Assembly: GCA_009746045.1 (NCBI GenBank)
Contig: RPFO01000041.1
Coordinates: 2,276,613 to 2,340,612 of the forward strand
Source: Mesostigma viride
Lineage: Eukaryota > Streptophyta > Mesostigmatophyceae > Mesostigmatales > Mesostigmataceae
DNA: 64,000 bases
Direction: 5' to 3'
The translations under genes were made by a program, and so were the position numbers. Below are positions 46,708 through 58,941 of this stretch, piece after piece. Position 1 is the stretch's first letter. Each line of letters opens with the position of its first letter. A model generated the notes under the pieces. The model saw nothing but the letters and a program-made list of their open reading frames with translations. It made no database searches and was not told where the DNA came from.

Positions 46708-46912
46708 GTTAACTCAAATTACAAGTAGTCTCGACGGAACGACCAGGAGGGTTGTTGCTGTGTGCTGCGTGCAGCGTTGACGACGTGGTGAAGCTCGTCG
46801 GGTATCGAATGGTGCAAGAAGAACCGCGGCAGCAGGATTTCCGGTTTCCTCGACAAGCTGCTGGTGGTTCTATTTCCCCTGAATTGCGTCGTGTTGTTCG
46901 AGTTTATCCTTA

Positions 46913-48985
46913 TTGCTTGCAGATTGGCCACCTGTTGACTGCAATTTTGCTCAGTTCGTCGACGACCAGGTCGAGGACTGGGAGCGCATCTTGCGGCACG
47001 TCCGGACCATCGTCGTTCCGGCGCACCGAAGCGCAGACGACATTGAACAAGAACTGCACGGTCTGGTTGGAATACAGTCCGTGATCACAGCATTGGTCGA
47101 CAGGGTGCGTGCGGAGTTGGAGGCCAGGCGAGAAGGAGCTGCGGAGCCAGCTGGTGCGGTGCGACGAGAGCTCGCGCAGGCAGCGGCAGGTGTGGGCGCA
47201 CAACGTGCGTTCGCAGGCGCAGTTGGCGACGGGGGAATTTCGGCGGGACCAGTTCGACGTGAGCGCCGAGTGGCGGAGCGCTACAGGCGGTTAGCGGAGA
47301 TCGAGTCGGCTGAAGGAGCCATCGCTGGCAATCAGCGTGCGACGCGGGTCGACAGGGTAGTCGACAGGAATCCGGAGTGGCGGAGAGTGCCGCTTCATGA
47401 GATACCCCAGCCTCTCCGCGTGCGTGTAACGGAGTGGGAGGAGTTCGCCTCTCGTGGTTACGATAGCGACCTCGAGGCAGGCGCTGTGGGGGTCGCTTAT
47501 TTAAGCGACGAGGAGCTTGGCGACCGAGAGGTGCCAAGGTACAACCCGCGGGGTGGCAGCGACGGGCTGTCGCCTGTTTACTACGCCAACGGTGACGACG
47601 CTGTCATCGCGAGCCGACAGCGGGCTGATGACGGGGCTGGTGGCAGCAGGGTGCCAGAGCTCATCAGTGTGAGCGACAGCGACAGTGACAAAGAAAACCA
47701 GGTGGCGCCAGCGGGTGGCAGTGGTGGGCTTGACTAAGTGGTAACACTTGTCACCTTCTTTCTTGTTCAGCAGCGTATATTGCTTTAATTGCTGTCTGGC
47801 CAGTTGGCTAGCCTGTTACAGACCTGAACAAGGCCCATCATGAGCGAGGGAGCATCCGACCAACGTGGACGTGGGGTCGGCTTTGAGCGGCGCGGCGCTG
47901 ATATGGATGGACGCGGTGGACGAGGAGGAGGGCCTGCACAAGGGGATCAGGCTGGTCAATGATCAGAGTCAGGGGTCTCAGGGCGCTCAGAACGCGCCAG
48001 CAGCGGCCCAAGTTGCGCCTAGACGGCCGACCGTAGCCGAGGGTTACGCTGTGCTGAGCCAATTTCAGTCAATCAAAGACAATTGGCAGCCCAGAGACGC
48101 GGAGAGAATGCTGGAGGATATGAACCTGTACACGGAGATCTACACCGGCGACAAGCTTCGCATTCTGGCGTCCAGTGCCTACATACGGCAGTCGGCGAGG
48201 CGGCTATTTAAGTTCGTCCGAAAGCGTCATTCAGCCGGGGATACCTGGGTCGCGTTCATGGCGCGCCTCAGGGTGTTCTTAAGCGACAAGAGGACCATAG
48301 ATGGTTCTCATTTGAAGCAGGAGTACCTGGACTACAAGCCTATCAAGGGGCAGTTGGTGGTCCACGCGTTTGAAGACTTCTGTAAGCTGCGTGAGGACGC
48401 CATGGCTAAGGGGTTCTTTTTACAGATAGAATGGCCATGGGTGACTTTCTCAAGTCACTGCACCTGGATCCTATCACGATGGACAACGTGTCCATCCACA
48501 TGCGCCAGGTCCACGGATGGGCTGCCATGACGGACCAGCTGTACGAGTGCTTCAGTGGCAAGTATGTAGGCGGGAAGCGCCCACGTCAAGGGGACGAGGA
48601 GGCAGCTGAGCCTGCAGTCAAGTCCAGGAGGGGATCGGGCCACGGGGGTCCAGCGTCCTCAAGGGGGCCTGAGACCTCGTTCAGGGGTCGAGGAAGGTCC
48701 AGGAGGGGGCGTGGCAGAATGGCTGGACGGGGGACACCTCCGAAGTCGGGACCTCCACAGTCCCAGTTTGACTTCAAGAGGGTGGGTGGTCCTCCCAAGG
48801 CTGGGCCCAGCAGTGGGACCTCACGGGACATCAGTCATGTGGAATGTTATTTCTGCCAAGGAAGGGTCACTTCAGGAATGAGTGTCCCTCGTACCTGAGG
48901 CAGGAAGGTCAGAGCAAGCCAGCCCAGGGTGGCAGCAAGGAGAAGGCTGGTCCATCCCAAGACAAGGGCAAGGGCAAGGCTGTTG
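46913..48985 (+). pseudogene. Gag-like region of retrotransposon 3
   Basis: Three open segments. 46913-47737 encodes an acidic/Arg-rich N-terminal protein ending SDSDSDKENQVAPA. 47840-48430 (one shift near 47950) encodes a capsid-like helical region (LSQFQSIKDNWQPRDAERML, RRLFKFVRKRHSAGDTWVAF). 48431-48985 (another shift near 48430) encodes MGDFLKSLHLDPITMDN, an Arg-Gly-rich stretch and a CCHC knuckle CYFCQGR...HFRNEC, interrupted by a missing base near 48863. The general arrangement matches elements 1 and 2 but sequence similarity is low. Confidence 0.55.
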
Positions 48986-49026
48986 ATCATTGACTGGAGC
49001 CTGCACACATCCTTCAACCCTGGAGG

Positions 49027-50552
49027 GTGCCCCCAGGGGTGTGTAATGTAGCTGCTAGTGATGGCAGTGAGGGGCAGCCCCATGCTCTTGTGATAGAGCC
49101 CATTGGACACGATGGGGCAAGCTGGGTTACCACAGAGAGTATGCCAGCTGTAGCTGCAGTGGTTACTCGCCAACGTGCCCGCCATGGCGGTGCTGAGCCT
49201 GAGGTAGGACCTGGTGCTGTGGACCCAGGTGGATCTCAGAAGCATTCTGACGGTGCAAGTCTGGCACAATATGGTCAGGATGAGGATAGGACTGTAGACA
49301 GTCTGACAGGCACGACCCTGGTGCCTCCTGTACATAAGGGATCTGTACATACCTTGAGTGTTAATAATGACAATAAAAGATTTTCTCTCTTGTATGACAT
49401 TGCCTCAAGGTTGCATACCATGTTTGGCCATGCAGCTCAGTCTTTGCAAGTTGCTAGACGGCTGGGAGGAAGTGAGTTGTACTCCATTTGCCAACAGGTT
49501 GCTCAAGCTTGCAGGTGCAGGCTAGTTGCTAGAAAGCCCAAGCACTCTCATGCCAGGCCTCCTATTTTGCATCTAGGCCATGTGCAGGTGGATATTAAGA
49601 AAATCAGGGGTTTGAAGCTGCTGGTGGCAGTGGACAGATATACCAAGTATAAGACCCTAGAGATCCTGCCTGACATGGAGAAACCTACGTTGATTGCTGC
49701 TCTGAAGTTGACAAGGAGCAGGTACCCTGGGTTGGAGTTGCTGCAGTGTGACATTCAGTTTGAGTGCTGTGAGAACCTCCCAGAGTTTCCAGAGTTGCTG
49801 ATTACACCCAGGGAGAGCCACGGCCAGCAAGGGGTGGTGGAGAGAGCCATCCAAGAGATCAAGACTGTGCTGCTGGTGGAGAGGATACCCAGGACGTCAT
49901 CTGCCATTGTGACATCTGCATGGCTACGTTCTGTGGAGGATAGGCCGAACCTGAGGACTCCCATGTTCTTTGGTGACATTGCCATCAATCCTCTTATGCT
50001 GCATACCAGGATGCTGCCAGCTGATGCTGAGCAGGCATGGAAGGAGAAGCTAGAGGCCAAGTTCCTCAAGCTGAGGCAGAAAGACAAGGGCTGGAGTGTC
50101 CTAGAACATAACGTTGGACAACAGACTGTTGTGTGGAAGGAGCCAAGCTTTCCAGGAAAACGTGGCAGCTAGCATGATGGGGTGGTGACCCGAGTAGAAG
50201 CCGCTGGCCATAAGTGCTGGGTGGCCATTGATGGCTCCCAGGCAGTGCACCGTCTGTCATGGGCAAAGATCCGTCCCCGGGGAGGTAATCAAGGAGACCT
50301 CTTCCAGGTGCCAGCTGGTGTACAAGGCGGGGGTGATGTTGAGCTTCCTGATCATGGTGCTACAGTTGTATCGAGCCCTCAGGGTGACCCTGGCCCGGCC
50401 CCTGGGGTACCTTCACATACGGTGGTTGGGCAAGCAGGCGGACAGGCTGCACCTCCGGAACGGCCCGACACCAGGCCTAGGGGTGTGCGTCTATCAGATA
50501 GTGTACAGGCTTTGCAAAGATCCAAGAAGGAGCCTAAGGTGTCCAAGCTTGT
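49027..50552 (+). pseudogene. Integrase of retrotransposon 3
   Basis: Zinc-finger region LHTMFGHAAQS...ACRC, first Asp in HVQVDIKKIRG or AVDRYTKY, second Asp in LLQCDIQFECC, and Glu in GVVERAIQEIK, with the same 29-residue spacing between the second Asp and Glu as elements 1 and 2. The C-terminal segment (VTRVEAAGHKCWVAIDGSQA) is in a shifted frame after a TAG at about 50170. The frame ends at the hairpin-ended insertion. Confidence 0.65.
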
Positions 50553-52332
50553 TGTCCATGTTCCCAAGAAAAGTCCTTATTTTAGGACCAGTTTGAATTA
50601 AAAAATATATGTGCAAACATCAAATTTTGACCCTGGCATTTTTACCACTGACAGATAACACACTTTTTGAATTTTGGACAAAAACCTGGGTTCAAATAAT
50701 TACATTTAGTGCCTGAATGGACCCTGGCCCATGGCAGGCCTCAAACCGCGAATTTGGTCAAAATGAGAATTTAGGACCAATAGGACCAATTAGTGTCAAC
50801 GCATGACCATGCTATCCACACGGTCCCTTGAGCATCTTACAAGCGCTAGGGGACCCTACGAGGCCTTGGGATGGCGGGGCAGCGTATAACAAGGCCATAC
50901 CCTGCTGTGGCTGCCTCTATATATACGCGTGCTTAACGGTGTCACAGATGGTGCAGGTAATGCAATATACGGTTGCATGGTTGCTGAGGTTGCCCGGCTT
51001 GAACATGGCCCACCCCTTGCGGTAAACTTTCTCTAAGCATATGCCAAACCTTCTTTGACATCACGGACATGCTGGCCACCACCCAGCGATGAAAAAACAT
51101 TGCATTTGCATTGCAACTAACACATGAATGCAGCCAAATCAAGTTACAGAACAACGTTGTGCTAACATGCAACGCTTTGTGAGCGAATTCAGGGTGCATG
51201 TAACACGTAAACCATATTGTATATACTGTCTGAGAGCACCCTGAACGACTGCAGGCCATAGGACCATGGTTTATAACTAACACATGAGTAAAACTGCTCT
51301 TACGCATGTGTGTTTTAGCTGCAGCGGACGACGAAGATAGAGACGTAAAAAATTGTATGACGTAAACCAACTATGTGTGACAGTTATGTGCACAGAGAGC
51401 GTCCCCTCTTTTTAGGCATAGCTTACTGACTCAAAACACCACGACAGCGTTGCCAGTTACACTCATGATCTAGGGCACCCCGGCACGTACCTGCTACTTA
51501 CGTCGCCTCATTCCAGATGGTTGCAAAAAAGTCGCTGAAATCCGCAGCGAGGTCAGCTTTCCGAGAGCTGAGCGCACCAAAGCTGGCCAACCGGTTCGAA
51601 AATGATATAAACCACGCTTGTGCTGCGTTCTAGGTCCAAGAAATACCGAAAGTGAAGACCTATAAGGTGCGCTCGCTGCCCAGCCTGAACGTCCCTAAAA
51701 CATGGTCAACAATGGAAATCGGGCAAGAATATCACGGCCCAGGCGCTTCCATGTCAAATACTCCGTTTATAAACTCCAGACTATAATCAAAATCGTCCAC
51801 AAAAATTTCCTGGCTTGATTCGCACCACCATTGCTAATACACTAACATGTTTGTGCCAAAATCGACCCTCCGCGAGCAGGCGATCTGCGACCCATTTGTG
51901 TTGTGCCGCTGTGCTACAGCGCTACACATAAAAACTTGCGCAGAAAATTTCACAGCCTTTAAGCATAACTAACGACCTTTCGTTTTTGCTACTGGGCGCC
52001 CGAAATGATAAACGCACGTGAAAACGCCGGCCACGATTGTCAGGTCGCCATATCCACCTCAGATCATTCCCGCACCCACTTTTTCGCTCCAAAATCGGTT
52101 ATATTTTTGGTCGAGGTACCTACTTTCCCGCCATTATACCCGGTACCCGGGTACGGAATCCGGGTACCATGTGCCGGTACCACGGGTCGGGTACATCATG
52201 CCGGGTACGGTCCACATGGGGTACGGTCCATATAGTGACCCCCCCCCCCGGTACCTCGGTTATAGTAAATTGGTCCTTAATTTAGGACTTTGTCCTAAAT
52301 TAAGGACCGTGGGAGGCTTAACAATTTGTCCA
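50553..52332. mobile_element. Hairpin-ended element 3, about 1.75 kb, inside retrotransposon 3
   Basis: Left end TGTCCATGTTCCCAAGAAAA resembles the outer end of element 2 (TGTCTAATCACCAAGAAAA). Inner TIRs AAGTCCTTATTTTAGGACCA (50571) and the complement of AAATTGGTCCTTAATTTAGG (52267). A perfect 17-bp-arm hairpin (GGTCCTTAATTTAGGAC, TTT, complement) sits at 52272-52308. A C run (52238-52247) precedes it on the inner side. Interior noncoding, with many GGTACC-type words near the right end. The host sequence is integrase on the left and the protease-like domain on the right. Exact ends unsure; GTT is a possible target copy. Confidence 0.65.
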
Positions 52333-52333
52333 G

Positions 52334-52470
52334 TTGGATGAACCTCGGGTAGCTGCCATGGAGGTAGATACCAATGCACAGATTTCTGTCATGGGACCTA
52401 AGCATACAGGGGAACTGCTGGTCGAGGAACAAAGTTGTCCCTGGGTGTCTGACTTCTTGCTTGATCACTG
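52334..52470 (+). pseudogene. Protease-like start of retrotransposon 3
   Basis: DEPRVAAMEVDTNAQISVMG and then SCPWVSDF align with the DTQAQVSII...PSPWHHVADF part of elements 1 and 2. The rest of the domain and all of RT/RNase H are missing. Confidence 0.55.
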
Positions 52471-52618
52471 GGCGTGTGTTGGCGACTGCCTAACTGGCTG
52501 GAGATGTCTTCTAGTGGCGAGCACCGTTGCTGCGATCGCTCAGAGCCTCCCGGTAATTGGTGGCCACCATTTACGAGGAATTTACTCCATGGGCATGCCC
52601 ATGCGCACGACACGCAAT

Positions 52619-52622
52619 TAAG

Positions 52623-52681
<59 letters not shown>

Positions 52682-52748
52682 GTACGTACGTACGTACGTA
52701 CGTACGTACGTACGTACGTACGTACTTACGTACTTACGTACTTAATTA
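52619..52748. repeat. ACTT/ACGT tetranucleotide microsatellite
   Basis: About 14 ACTT units followed by about 11 ACGT units and a short AATT tail. The repeat fakes long Tyr-Leu-Thr ORFs. Confidence 0.95.
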
Positions 52749-53165
52749 ATTAATAACTCCGTTGGGAGTATATGTAGCAAATATCCCAGAGAAGGGGCAT
52801 ATGGCTTTAAATACATTCTGGGCTACTTCCTGCAAGGGTGGGAATGTAAACGACACTTGCTCTAGGTGCACCAAGGGCACCTGCACCACCATGATGTCTC
52901 GGAGCTCACTTAAGGCCCGTCATGGGGGGAAGATCATCATGGCTATACAAGAGCTAGGGCATGGCTTCTCAACATAGAGCGACTCTCTGCATAGGCAGAG
53001 CGTGGCTAAATTCTTAATGCAACATCCATGGGGGTCCCATTATAGGCATGGCTTGGCTGAATTCTGAAGGCATCATCCGTGGGGGCCATTATGGGCGCAC
53101 ATGCGCGTAGGCCACATGCTAGGCTAAGCCTGACTAATCTACACTACTGTTATATATTCCCTGGA
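52749..53165. other. Noncoding spacer
   Basis: No gene seen. Two diverged direct repeats near 52957 and 53046 share GGCATGGCTT and a TGGGGG...CCATTAT context. Confidence 0.35.
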
Positions 53166-53700
53166 CTGAGGTGGCAGGAGGTGCCTGCCAGGGCTTGTGG
53201 TCAACGTGGATGACCGCCCCCCTCCAGTATACCGGCTTCCCCCCTGCGCTCTGCCGGAGCTGAAGGTAGGTTGGCCATAGCTAGCGTCGCCGCTGTTGCT
53301 GGGCCAGGGTCAAGTCGTCGTCCAGCGTGAAGCGAGTCCGCGACTAGCTTCTTGCGGCATTTAAGGAAGGACAGCTTGTCCGCCATGTACTTAAAGGTGA
53401 GGAGCACGGGTGCAGGGCCAGCCTTACCCCGCGCGCGGGGGAGGCGGACAGCCGACATCCGCAGCTCACCAGTGAGTTGCATGGGGGCAAGAATGTCGCG
53501 CTTAAATGCCGTGAGAAGAGTCGTCGAGGTCTCGTCTGCCGGCTGGTCGAAGTGATTGACGATGACATTGTGGCTGCGCTGCGTGATGTCGGCCTCCTAA
53601 CGAAGGTCGATTGCTTGTTGCTTGAGCTGTGCCGCGATTGTGGAGGTGGTGGAGGTGGTGGAGGTGGTGTGGTGCTTAACCCCTAAATGGGCAGAAGTAC
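53166..53700 (-). pseudogene. L1-ORF1-like RNA-binding domain fragment
   Basis: Minus-strand frame: RSHNVIVNHFDQPADETSTT, then AVRLPRARGKAGPAPVLLTF, then (after a one-base shift near 53335) LDDDLTLAQQQRRR and KPVYWRGAVIHVD. This follows the order of the RRM-like domain of LINE-1 ORF1 proteins (R-x-N-V-x-V; RLG; RP-V-x-V-x-F; D-DLT-x-x-Q; W-R-x-x-x-I-x-V). A stop also lies upstream of the first motif, and Pro/Ser codons from GGT repeats precede it. It is a decayed fragment of a non-LTR element or a related domain. Confidence 0.5.
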
Positions 53701-55012
53701 TGCCGATGCATCGGCTGTAACTTCACAATTTTGCAAACCAGATGCCAACCAACCCACCCATATCCAATGGCTGTCCTTGGGGGCCAAGCATGTCCATGAG
53801 TTGCCCTTCGGGTTGGTATATCACAACCTTACATATATGCAGGGTAGGCCATGTATAACTGCCGTCAAAGTCAGGGGGGTCAAGATGCGCGTTTTCATTT
53901 TTTGTAGAATGTGCATTTTGAATTATGTTATAAGAGCTAGGCACCTACCACTTCAGGGATGATAAACAATTACTTGCTGAACAGTTTGAGCCATTGGGGT
54001 CATCATTTGGGTGGGTATACCAGCAGTTACACCCAGTACAGCCCATAGGGGTACCGTTGGTAAAAAGCAACCAAGGGGGTAGGGGTGGGCATACTACCTT
54101 ATATATATTCATTGAGAATGATAGATTACGGAGGTGAGATAGGCATGCAACATAAGGAAAAACCCGATAACTTATATACAAGGCCACCAACCATATCATA
54201 CAGTACATTTCCCTTCCACAATGATGGGGAAACATAACTGCATCATCACACTGCCCTTACATGGCACCTATGTGCAGGTGCCACCTTGTCCATGCACGTA
54301 GCTAACGTGGTACGGATACCCTACGCAAGGCATGCATTCTAGGAGGCAGCCACCACAAACTAGTGATTTTAAGCCTATTTCAGTTTGCCCTAGCAAGGAT
54401 AAACTAGGCCTAAGCTGCTATAGCTTGCCAGGTGATGCCAAGCACACCTGGTGGCACATGCTGACAATGGGAAGCTTTTACTCACCGGTTACATGCTGGA
54501 TGATGCCACAGAGACCAGCCAACTGCCTCACACTCATGCAATATGTGTGTGGGAAATGTATAACAAACATATATGGAGGTATTCAAACCCATACAGCCTC
54601 TAAAACTTATCACCATCACACTATGGCAGGTCAACTGACTGAGGGAAGCATCTAAGAATGGTGTTTTAGGAAGGGGCCAGGCCATGGTCAAGAAAGAGCA
54701 TGAATAATGAAGAAAGAATGTGCTACACAAGCTAGAACGTATAATCGTGGTTCTCTGAACATAGTTTCTTTATAGTGAGATGGAAGGGTGGCCGCTATAG
54801 CTAGGTTATTGGGTTCACGTGACTTACCTTTTGAGGCCGGTGCGGCCTGATCCGGATCAGTCGTGGCCAAAACTTTGGCCAGTTTTTCTTGGCCAGGTGG
54901 CAGGAGCTACGTTGAGATATAAACCTGCCACTGTCTAGGTTTCTTGGCTCATGGCGTAGTGATTAACTAGATCTAGATTCTTTCTCTCACGCAATATGTG
55001 ACCTAATAGCCC
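53701..55012. other. Noncoding spacer before the DIRS-like element
   Basis: No gene recognised on either strand. GTGGCAGG...CCTGCCAC dyad near 54896-54939 and several TTGGCCA words. The 5' part of the DIRS-like element may start within it. Confidence 0.35.
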
Positions 55013-55085
55013 CGGCAGCCTTACGTAAGCTGCCGGCAATTAGAACGCCACATTGCGTCATTTGTTCAGACGCAACATTTGCGTG
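55013..55085. repeat. Paired hairpins upstream of the DIRS-like Gag ORF
   Basis: CCGGCAG...CTTACGTAAG...CTGCCGG (about 55013-55037) and CGCCACATTGCGTC...GACGCAAC...GTGGCG (about 55050-55093) are two strong stem-loops 180-250 bp upstream of the ORF start. DIRS elements carry terminal inverted repeats, so these may mark the 5' terminus, but no matching 3' end is in the window. Confidence 0.4.
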
Positions 55086-55263
55086 GCGAAAAAATGCCGT
55101 CCGGGCCAAGGCCGCATGACACGCAAAAAAGGGCAAAAACAAACCCACCTAGCTAAGGTCGGCCTCTTTTCTTTTCACGAGGGCGGCGACAGCAAGCCAG
55201 GGGAAACGAACCTCTGGTTTGACGAACCTGTACTGTCGGAGCCATTTTTGGCCCTGAGCAGCA

Positions 55264-58200
55264 ATGCCGAAGGGGCGCAAAGCTACAGGAGGGCAGGCAG
55301 CGCGCGGGGAGGACGGGACGCCCACACCGCGGGCTGCTGCCGCCAGTCACGCGCCAGTCGCCTTCAGCGCCAAAAAGAAGCAGCTCGCCACTCTGCTCGC
55401 CAAGTGCATCAGCCCCGCAGAGGCGGTGGGGGCAGTCGAGCAGGTCTTCGGTGCCGAGGACTGGGTGACGGACGCCAGCTCGTGGAGCTCGAGCCAGCTG
55501 AAGTCTGTCGTGCAGTTGCTGGCCGATCACGTTGATGTTGGCGACGTGTTGGACGCACGTGACCCAAACGGAACGTTGGTGGCAAAACTGCTGGCCGTGG
55601 CAGATCTCGCGGCGGACGAGGAGGAGGATCAGGCGCTGCCACCAACGACACCTGCGCAACGAAAAATGGCCAAGCCGAAAGGCGCGGCCAAGGTTTCGGC
55701 AGGTTGGGGGGCTGTCGGAAAGGAAATGAGGGCGAGGTTGGCGACATTCGTTGGGGCACCTCCGGAAACCGAAAATCAGGACGACGAGGAGGACGAGGAG
55801 GGGGAGGTTGCAGCCGAGAAATTCATGCAAGGTTTGAAGGCAGCGCTGGGAGAAATGGAGGGGGCGGGAAGCCACTTCAAGGCCTCGAAAGGGGTGGCGC
55901 TGCCAAGCCGAGCCAAGAGCGTGAAATATCGGATTTCGGAGCGGGTGCTGCCGGGGGTGTTGGAGGACGCCAGCGACAATGGGATGGGAATCCGGTCGTG
56001 GGTCATGACGGTCAAGCCTGGCAATTGGCGGAACATGGAGAACAGGAAAATTGTCATGAACATTGCATTGGCCATGGACACCCTTCTCAAGGAGCTGGGC
56101 TCAGCAGCCGCCAGCCGGGGAGCTTGTGGGCATGGAGTATGTCAGGGTTTTAGTATAAACCCTGGATGTGCCCGTTTGCCAGCCTATGTTATGTTGTGGC
56201 CAATCTTCAGTATTTTCTGGCCAAGGATATTACTAGGGCTGAGTAGGGCTTGCCGTGTTCTTTCCGGCGGTACTTTTCTTATGACGGACAGTTGAGTATG
56301 CACAAAGATATTAGGTGCCGAAGTTAGGATTAATTCGGCTCTACCTTGTGGTTGCATGGTACGACTTGTAGGGCGTGAGTATCTCGTGCCATTTGGCGGT
56401 GGCTAACTCCTAGCGCCGCGCAATAGTGGGGTCAAATATTGGTGCCGAATATTCGCATCATTGCCTAGTGGATTTTGTGTGCCAGTTGTGCAAGTGGAGA
56501 CACTTTATGTGTTAAGTTAACGTAGGGATAATGTGTGCAGCCGACATTGGACATTGTTTAAGAGGTCGGCGTGCACCTTTTCACGTTACCTGATGGTGGG
56601 CCAGTTGCCTTGTGGCTTGGCAATGGACACCGGTCACGGTCCTTAAATTCTATATATGCGTCTTTTATTGTATTAATGAAATGAGTTGTGCCGCAACATT
56701 TGAGCTCATTCATTGACGCATTATTAGGATTTTTGACATGGTATCGGAGGGAAAGTTCCCCACCTTTGAGACGACTTTGAACGACATTCTTGTGACCATG
56801 ATGAAGCCATTTTACCCTGCCGGCGCATATAATTGATGGCGGCAGCGTTGTTACGTAATTTCGTGAGCAATGTCGTGAGGATTCATACGTCGCAGCATTT
56901 TGAATTTGAAGTTCGGCGGAACGGGCAGAAATTTCATGGGTCGACAGGCCTGGGCCAGCGCAGCCACGCAGGCGAGTTGTTATATGTGTCAAAGCCAGCG
57001 GAACTTTCATGTTTCGGGTTTGCTGTGGGCTGGCGCCGCCTGGCGTTGAGCCCCGCATGGCGAGGTCAAGGCTCTGGTTCCAGCTGGGTGCAGACTTTTT
57101 TCTCTTTTTCTGTACCAGTGACCTGCGCATCAACATGTGGCTCGGAGCGGACGTCGGCTGGAATTTTGCGAGCAACCAGCGCAACGGATTATCGCCATTT
57201 TTGGTGGCGCAGCCTGCGGAATTTCCAGCATTTTTTGTCGACGAGGACTGCCTGCCTACCGGCTTTTTGTTGGCGATGAAGATGTTGGCCAGGAGTGCCA
57301 GCATGGTCTCTCTTTTGAAGCTGGCTATGCCAGTGGGTTTTTGATTTTGAAGCTGGTCAGGAGTACCAGTGAGCTGCATGTTATTTTAGAAGCTCTAAGC
57401 CAAGGGAGCTTGTGACATTTTAAAGCTGACAAAAATATTTGCCCCCACTTATTTCTTGAGGGGGGGTGTGTTGACATGAGACTGGCTCGCGACGACATTT
57501 GTGGGGCCTAACGTGGCCTGTGGTCTGTATTGACCTACTTTGGGATGTACGCGCCTGCTTTGCATGCAAACTTGGTGGTCAGCTGTGTTTTTGAATGGAC
57601 GAGGCAAACTAGCATGTGCAGCCTAGTGTTTTGGCCAGTCTGGAGGTTGGGATCAGTCCAACCTGTTATGGGAGCGCTCTGGGGGAAGTTCTTGGTTGAC
57701 TTTCCATGCTCGGGACCTGATCACTCCCGGGAGTTTGTTGGCACGACGGCGTGCCAGCGTGGGGCCGTGGAGGCCTTGGGACCGTGGTGGTCCATTTTAG
57801 GGCTATTGGTAGCCTGATGGGGCAGTGTTTGCCCATGTGTGCTATTCCTGGCAAGTGTAGTTGTTGTGACTTATTGCTGTGTTTCTGCATCAGACCTGGG
57901 ACGCTGGGGCTGTCAGTTTATACCTCTAGGGACGCCTGGATGTATTTTGGAAGAGACACAGGCATGTAGCACATTTGTTGTTATGACCAGGATGGCATTT
58001 TTCCAGTGAATTTGTTGCTGGATGGTTCCTTGGGAGGGGCTTCCCGGGTAAGGGGGGGTTGCTGGGGTATGTTGTACCCGGCAAGCCCTACCCTAGTTTG
58101 AGGGGGGACTTGACGTTCATTGGACCCTGCACTGGCAACGTGCAAGGGGGGTGTCAGGGTTTTAGTATAAACCCTGGATGTGCCCGTTTGCCAGCCTATG

Positions 58201-58941
58201 TTATGTTGTGGCCAATCTTCAGTATTTTCTGGCCAAGGATATTACTAGGGCTGAGTAGGGCTTGCCGTGTTCTTTCCGGCGGTACTTTTCTTATGACGGA
58301 CAGTTGAGTATGCACAAAGATATTAGGTGCCGAAGTTAGGATTAATTCGGCTCTACCTTGTGGTTGCATGGTACGACTTGTAGGGCGTGAGTATCTCGTG
58401 CCATTTGGCGGTGGCTAACTCCTAGCGCCGCGCAATAGTGGGGTCAAATATTGGTGCCGAATATTCGCATCATTGCCTAGTGGATTTTGTGTGCCAGTTG
58501 TGCAAGTGGAGACACTTTATGTGTTAAGTTAACGTAGGGATAATGTGTGCAGCCGACATTGGACATTGTTTAAGAGGTCGGCGTGCACCTTTTCACGTTA
58601 CCTGATGGTGGGCCAGTTGCCTTGTGGCTTGGCAATGGACACCGGTCACGGTCCTTAAATTCTATATATGCGTCTTTTATTGTATTAATGAAATGAGTTG
58701 TGCCGCAACATTTGAGCTCATTCATTGACGCATTATTAGGATTTTTGACAGAGTACCTAATGAGGGTGGTGGCGGCCTTGCTGCAGGTGGAGGGGCAAGG
58801 AGGGGGGGGTGGAAGGTGGCCAGCCACCTCCTGCCATTGGGGGAGGAGGCTGCACTGTCAGCCACCCCGGCTGTCAAGGCAGCTCTCCAAACTGCGATCC
58901 TCTTGGACAAGCTCAGCAAGGCTCAACAAGTAGGGAAATAG
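55264..58941 (+). CDS. Gag-like ORF1 of the DIRS-like element, interrupted
   Basis: ATG 55264; coding parts 55264-56139 and 58756-58941 are in frame with each other across LTR element A (one GAGTA copy discounted), giving about 353 residues. N-terminus basic, middle with acidic run (DDEEDEEGEVAAEKF), then helical region (WRNMENRKIVMNIALAMDTL). Such ORF1 proteins of DIRS elements are thought to act like Gag. The end overlaps the RT ORF in another frame, as is usual in this order. Confidence 0.65.
56140..58750 (+). mobile_element. Non-autonomous LTR element A (TGTCA...TGACA), nested
   Basis: 599-bp LTRs at 56140-56738 and 58152-58750, target duplication GAGTA (56135-56139, 58751-58755). Directly after the left LTR, TGGTATCGGAGG fits the initiator-methionine-tRNA primer site of copia-type elements. 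AAGGGGGG precedes the right LTR as polypurine tract. The 1.4-kb interior has no gag or pol; a short vestige HFKADKNICPHLF may be a decayed pol tail. It sits in the DIRS Gag ORF. Confidence 0.9.

Larger units (their letters stand above)
46712..52618 (+). mobile_element. Retrotransposon 3, decayed, relative of elements 1 and 2
   Basis: No LTRs identified. Gag-like and integrase parts are present with several frameshifts, then a retropepsin-like start, after which homology stops before the RT. Order again integrase then protease-like domain. A hairpin-ended element lies between them (about 50553-52332). Boundaries are approximate; the right side runs into unique DNA and a microsatellite. Confidence 0.65.

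Noticed and set aside
52557-52745. Tyr-Leu-Thr repeat protein
   Set aside because: Produced by the ACTT/ACGT microsatellite, open in several frames.
56558-57379. 273-codon minus-strand ORF spanning LTR and interior of element A (repeated in B)
   Set aside because: It crosses the LTR boundary and primer site, has no recognisable domain and is truncated in copy B; probably chance.
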